Part shown: piece after piece, positions 31,089-32,435 of the stretch | Numbering within the stretch: the first letter of the stretch is position 1 | Layout of the letters: each line of letters opens with the position of its first letter | Source of the DNA: an uncultured Clostridia bacterium | GTDB taxonomy: Bacteria > Bacillota > Clostridia > TANB77 > CAG-508 | DNA length: 32,435 nt | Assembly (NCBI GenBank): GCA_934133175.1 | Contig: CAKPAX010000017.1 | Location: forward strand, 1-32,435 | Direction of reading: 5' to 3' | The notes under the pieces: model-generated | What the model was told of the DNA's origin: nothing | What the model saw: the letters and a program-made list of their open reading frames with translations, nothing else | Databases searched by the model: none | Translations under genes and position numbers: made by a program

Positions 31089-31832
31089 TTAATTTTTATT
31101 ATATATTTTTAGTATTTCATCCGTATATTCACCATTTTCATTATAAATATATAGATTTTTTTCTATTTGTAAAAACGGTTTTGCATTTTTTACAGCTTCT
31201 ATTAAAACCAATTTTGGTTCTGTATTCACATTTGAATAAACAAATTTAATTTTTTTAGGTTCTAACTTATTTTTTCTCATTAAAAATAAAATATCAACTA
31301 AGCGCTCTGGCCTATGAACCATGTATATGCTACCTCTATCTTTTAATAAATATTTTGAAATCTCAACAAAATCCTCTAGATTTGCAGTAATTTCATGTCT
31401 AGATATTAATTTCTTATTATTAAGATTTTTAATTCCAGTGTTTTCTTTTTTATATGGTGGATTCGTAACCACTACATCAAAACTACCATATTCGTAAATA
31501 TTTTTCAAATTTTTAATATTTTCATTTATAACTTCAAATTTATTTTCTAAATTATTTAATTTGATATTTCTATTTGCTAAATCAAAAACTTCCTCCTGAA
31601 CCTCTACTCCAACTATTCTTTTTAATTCTGTTTTTCCACATAATAATATAGGTATAATACCTGTCCCTGTTCCTAAGTCTATTACTTCAGCATTTCGTTT
31701 TATTTTTTTTGCAAAATCAGAAAGTAATACACTATCTATTCCAAAGCAAAATCCCATTTCATTTTGAATAATTTTTAAATTTTTATATTGTAAATCATCT
31801 ATTCTTTCATTTTCATTCAACTCTATTTTCAT
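31089..31832 (-). CDS. TrmN6/YfiC-type tRNA adenine-N6 methyltransferase
   Basis: This is a class I SAM-dependent methyltransferase (YabB in Bacillus) expected to methylate A37 of tRNA-Val or another RNA. The start of the mature pattern, LNENERIDDLQYKNLKIIQNEMGFCFGIDSVLLSDF, is typical. SAM-binding motif I is VIDLGTGTGIIPILL near residue 40, and the catalytic DVVTNPPYKK near residue 120 is the N6-adenine signature NPPY. I start it at ATG 31832 (247 aa) because relatives begin there, although the RBS is weak (ATAGGT). An ATG at 31865 adds 11 residues that contain AAAGGAG-like bases, so the exact start is uncertain. It is followed at 10 bases by rsmI. Confidence 0.88.
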   Translation of the reverse strand: MKIELNENERIDDLQYKNLKIIQNEMGFCFGIDSVLLSDFAKKIKRNAEVIDLGTGTGIIPILLCGKTELKRIVGVEVQEEVFDLANRNIKLNNLENKFEVINENIKNLKNIYEYGSFDVVVTNPPYKKENTGIKNLNNKKLISRHEITANLEDFVEISKYLLKDRGSIYMVHRPERLVDILFLMRKNKLEPKKIKFVYSNVNTEPKLVLIEAVKNAKPFLQIEKNLYIYNENGEYTDEILKIYNKN

Positions 31833-32435
31833 ACCTATTATATTTACTTTCTCCTTTCCTAACATAACTAATTTTATTAATTTTATTTTATATTGTCAAT
31901 ATATTATTATTAATACTTAAATTTAAATTACAAAATGAATTAATTTTATTTTATAATTTAAATTTATTTATTATATTTTTAATTTTTTTTATTAAATTAA
32001 AAATATTAATATCTATATAAAAAATTTCTCTCAAAAATTTTATAATTTTTTTTAATAATAATTTCTTATAAATTAATTATTTATTATTTTTATTTCCGTT
32101 TTATATATTTAATTTTTATACCCTATAATTTTTAATTACATATTTTTCCAAATAACTTTATAAAATTTTTTAACCTTTAAAATCAATTCTAAGACATTTT
32201 TATTTTGGATAAAACAAATTTATCATTCTCAATTTGATATCATACTCTCGTTTAATGTTTTTACGTAAACTTTGTTTGCTTATTTTAATTCACTTTGCAA
32301 TCTTTACTAATTTTATAACTCTAAAACCACTTTTCACTATTCCGTTATGTTTTAGGCTTAACATTTTTGTATTTTCTATTTTTATAGCGCTCTTTCTTAT
32401 GGATTATGTATACCAAGTATTGAATATTTTATAAA
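31833..32435. other. Gene-free A/T-rich stretch to the right edge
   Basis: No convincing protein gene is seen on either strand. From about 31870 to 32215 the sequence is almost pure A/T with no motif I recognise. From about 32216 onward the composition is less extreme. A plus-strand frame (32234-32434) encodes only a hydrophobic 66-residue string without an RBS. The minus strand between about 32200 and 32340 holds a weak tracrRNA-like arrangement described in the findings. All minus-strand frames at the right edge are closed, so no gene enters from that side on the minus strand. Confidence 0.5.

Noticed and set aside
32316..32360. CRISPR array at the GTTTTAG words
   Set aside because: Only one repeat-like unit and one inverted GTTTTAG 21 bases away; no regularly spaced repeats.
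32234..32434. Plus-strand 66-codon hydrophobic frame near the right edge
   Set aside because: No RBS, biased Ile/Leu/Phe composition expected from A/T-rich noncoding DNA.

Overview
The window is a very AT-rich, gene-dense chromosomal segment from a spore-forming Clostridia-type Firmicute, probably an uncultured gut lineage; this taxonomy is inferred. The evidence is A/T-rich codon use, Gram-positive GGAGG ribosome binding sites, Spo0A-box-like sites, and several sporulation genes: spoIIR, spmA/spmB, ypeB, an alpha/beta-type SASP gene too short to stand out, and abrB. Local gene orders match Bacillus/Clostridium: tadA-ffs-dnaX-ybaB-recR, trmN6-rsmI facing abrB, and walJ-rlmH. I found no rRNA, prophage, complete insertion sequence or CRISPR array.

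Layout. 1-827: prfA, running off the left edge. 952-3968: yhaO-yhaN, an SbcCD-like nuclease/ATPase pair with a membrane-anchored coiled coil. 4143-7020: a self-contained unit with its own strong promoter and 16-bp terminator hairpin. It encodes two unrecognised small proteins and an orphan VirD4/TraG-type coupling ATPase that is frameshifted exactly at the P-loop. 7130-10606: a DnaJ-like co-chaperone, ddl and murF. 10755-11459: a HAD phosphatase. 11536-13183: SASP and ypeB. 13219-13352: a GC-rich, MITE-like inverted-repeat element. 13473-14852: a UgtP-like glycolipid glucosyltransferase and a small protein whose RBS lies inside a hairpin. 14853-18972: recR, ybaB, dnaX, SRP RNA, an unknown membrane-anchored protein, tadA and tRNA-Arg(CCU). 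19106-21221: a TtcA-like ATP pyrophosphatase and a polytopic membrane protein. 21225-24287: phosphoglucomutase and a UAP1-type nucleotidyltransferase. 24388-28415: an unknown gene with an operator-like promoter, diverging from spoIIR-murA-walJ-rlmH. 28425-29817: an inverted-repeat element, a possible 34-aa ORF and spmB/spmA. 29985-31832: abrB facing rsmI-trmN6. 31833-32435: no convincing gene; an extremely AT-rich tract and a weak tracrRNA-like motif.

How the genes work together. Most of the window is core physiology: peptidoglycan precursors (murA, ddl, murF), sugar-nucleotide and glycolipid supply (pgcA, UAP1-type transferase, ugtP), DNA replication and repair (dnaX, recR, yhaNO), RNA modification (tadA, ttcA-like, rlmH, rsmI, trmN6), protein secretion (SRP RNA) and sporulation/germination.

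The most unusual parts are the orphan VirD4 unit, the two inverted-repeat elements (13219-13352 and 28425-28530), several compact regulatory layouts (terminators built into the stop codons of convergent genes, an RBS inside a hairpin, a leader ORF over the pgcA start), and the Spo0A/operator arrangements at abrB and at 24911-24982. All function calls come from reading the sequence; no database search was run.
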